DNA of 6,422 nt from UBA1738 sp045580145. GTDB taxonomy: Bacteria; Bacillota; Clostridia; UBA1381. The translations under genes and the position numbers were made by a program. Shown one piece after another: positions 5,323 to 6,422 of this stretch. Under the pieces are notes generated by a model. It saw nothing but the letters and a program-made list of their open reading frames with translations. It did not search any database and had not been told where the DNA came from. The stretch lies in assembly GCA_045580145.1 (NCBI GenBank), contig JAZNNI010000029.1, positions 1 through 6,422 on the forward strand, read 5' to 3'. How positions within the stretch are numbered: position 1 is the stretch's first letter; the number at the start of each line of letters is the position of its first letter.

Positions 5323-6422
5323 ATGAATATATTATTTATCAACTACTTATTGATGCTTGTTGAGGCTTGGGGTCTTCTTTACACTCCCCGAAAAAAGCGC
5401 GATGTCTCAGAAAGCGAAATACAAACCGGAAAAAAATGGTTTGTTATACTCCAATGCATTCAATGGATTTTATTAAGTGGTCTTCGCGCAGATTACGTAG
5501 GATCTGATACATCAAACTATTTAAGAATTTTTGAAATTCACGCAGATTTTTCGTGGAAAGAATGTTTTGAATATTTCAAAAATTATTACTTTGGAGATAA
5601 TTTAATAGATAGTTTTGAGCCGGGATATCTTCTTTTTGAAAAATTAATTTCGTCAATATGGCATCATCACGGCTTTTATAAATTTGCCGTTGCAGTGGTT
5701 TTTATGAGCGCCCTTGGACGGTTTGTTTATAAGAATTCTGATGACCCGTTTATCGCTTTTTTGTTGTATTCCGGTTTGTTTTATAATATGTTTTCGCTTA
5801 CGGGATACAGACAGGTTATATCGGTTGCTATAGGTATTTTGTGGGCATATGAGTATATTAAGCAGAGGAAGTTCTTTAAATTTCTGACATTAGTGCTTCT
5901 GGCCTCAACATTTCATAAGACAACCTTGGTGTTTATTGTTTTCTATTTCATATCCAGAAAAAAAATTACGATTTCATATGCATTTCTCTCTGTCGTAACA
6001 ATAGTTGCAATGATTATTTTCAGAAATCAGCTGTTTGGGCTTGTTAAGGGAATAGTAGGTTACGATGAATATACTGGAATGACAGGCTTTACCCAGAGGA
6101 ACTTCCTGTTCTTGTTTGCAGTTCTTTCAATATTAGCAATTTGGCGATATTCGTATGTTGCAAAAAGCTGTACGGATGCAAAGGTGTATTACAACGGACT
6201 GATTATGTCTGCCGCGATGATTCCGTTTGCAATGGTAAGTCCAACGTCAATGCGGCTTGTATATGACTTTGCATTTATGCTTATGATTTTAGTACCGAAG
6301 GTGTATCAAAGCTTTCCGGACAAGCAAGATAGGATGATTGCATACACGTGCAGCATATTGGTGTTTGGATACTTTATTGCAACGAAGGCTGTGCCTTATG
6401 AATTTTTCTGGCAGGCGATGTA
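5323..6422 (+). CDS. EpsG-family membrane protein, presumed polysaccharide polymerase (3' end not seen)
   Basis: Multi-pass membrane protein, 366 codons visible with no stop before the window ends. EpsG-family proteins act as Wzy-like polymerases that join exported repeat units at the outer face of the membrane; this role is inferred from the family and context. Hydrophobic segments occur at about 2-20, 35-53, 108-126, 138-157, 186-210, 215-233, 260-274, 289-306, 311-325 and 339-353. Family signatures are LRADYVGSDTSNY (54-66), FEPGYLLFEKLIS (98-110), TGYRQVISVAIGI (160-172), TFHKTTL (196-202) and SPTSMRL (306-312). The terminal VPYEFFWQ resembles the usual end of these proteins, and the last two bases are TA, so the stop may be the very next base. 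ATG 5323 is the only start after the in-frame TGA at 5296; the nearest Shine-Dalgarno-like AGGA (5306-5309) is 13 bases away, a weak placement. The 53-base gap from the previous gene holds no hairpin, so it belongs to the same operon. Confidence 0.9.
   Translation, partial: MNILFINYLLMLVEAWGLLYTPRKKRDVSESEIQTGKKWFVILQCIQWILLSGLRADYVGSDTSNYLRIFEIHADFSWKECFEYFKNYYFGDNLIDSFEPGYLLFEKLISSIWHHHGFYKFAVAVVFMSALGRFVYKNSDDPFIAFLLYSGLFYNMFSLTGYRQVISVAIGILWAYEYIKQRKFFKFLTLVLLASTFHKTTLVFIVFYFISRKKITISYAFLSVVTIVAMIIFRNQLFGLVKGIVGYDEYTGMTGFTQRNFLFLFAVLSILAIWRYSYVAKSCTDAKVYYNGLIMSAAMIPFAMVSPTSMRLVYDFAFMLMILVPKVYQSFPDKQDRMIAYTCSILVFGYFIATKAVPYEFFWQAM

Noticed and set aside
1..6422. Mobile elements, CRISPR arrays, tRNA or rRNA genes
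   Set aside because: No transposase or integrase motifs, no spaced repeat series, and no recognisable tRNA or rRNA sequence on reading the window; the gene content is continuous and intact.

Overview
The window looks like chromosomal DNA from a low-GC, spore-forming Gram-positive bacterium (Clostridia/Bacillota). The main reason is the left edge, which carries the conserved C-terminal end of the spore-coat morphogenetic ATPase SpoIVA. AT-rich intergenic DNA, Shine-Dalgarno-led genes and a perfect sigma-A-type promoter agree with this. I cannot name the genus from the sequence alone. All genes are on the + strand.

Region 1 (1-982) is the end of one transcription unit. It holds the 3' end of spoIVA and then, with an ATGA stop/start overlap, a small lipoprotein with the DUF4163/DUF3298 architecture known from RsiV-type and PdaC-type cell-envelope proteins. 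A hairpin with a T-rich tail immediately after the lipoprotein stop closes the unit.

Region 2 (983-1269) is a 287-base stretch between the terminator and the next gene. It contains a consensus extended -10 promoter (TTGACA, 17 bases, TATAAT with an upstream TG), preceded by an imperfect direct repeat. The promoter is followed by an AT-rich leader of about 178 bases that carries two very short, tandem, possibly translated ORFs.

Region 3 (1270-6422) is the start of a polysaccharide biosynthesis operon that runs off the right edge. In order it encodes a phosphoglycosyl transferase that starts the repeat unit on undecaprenyl phosphate, an extended SDR sugar-nucleotide epimerase/reductase, a GT4 glycosyltransferase, a second more divergent GT-B glycosyltransferase, and an EpsG-family multi-pass membrane protein (the presumed Wzy-type polymerase). 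The first two genes and the two glycosyltransferases each overlap by 4 bases, and no terminator is visible inside the operon. The inferred pathway is: the first enzyme loads a sugar phosphate on the lipid carrier, the SDR supplies or tailors a sugar nucleotide, the two glycosyltransferases extend the unit, and the EpsG protein polymerises it outside the membrane. A flippase, chain-length regulators and further transferases are not in this window and may lie to the right.

Most of the window is an ordinary exopolysaccharide/capsule locus next to a sporulation gene. I did not find convincing evidence of a new type of system. The items most worth a second look are the operon's long leader with tandem mini-ORFs, the spoIVA-coupled lipoprotein, and the divergent second glycosyltransferase.
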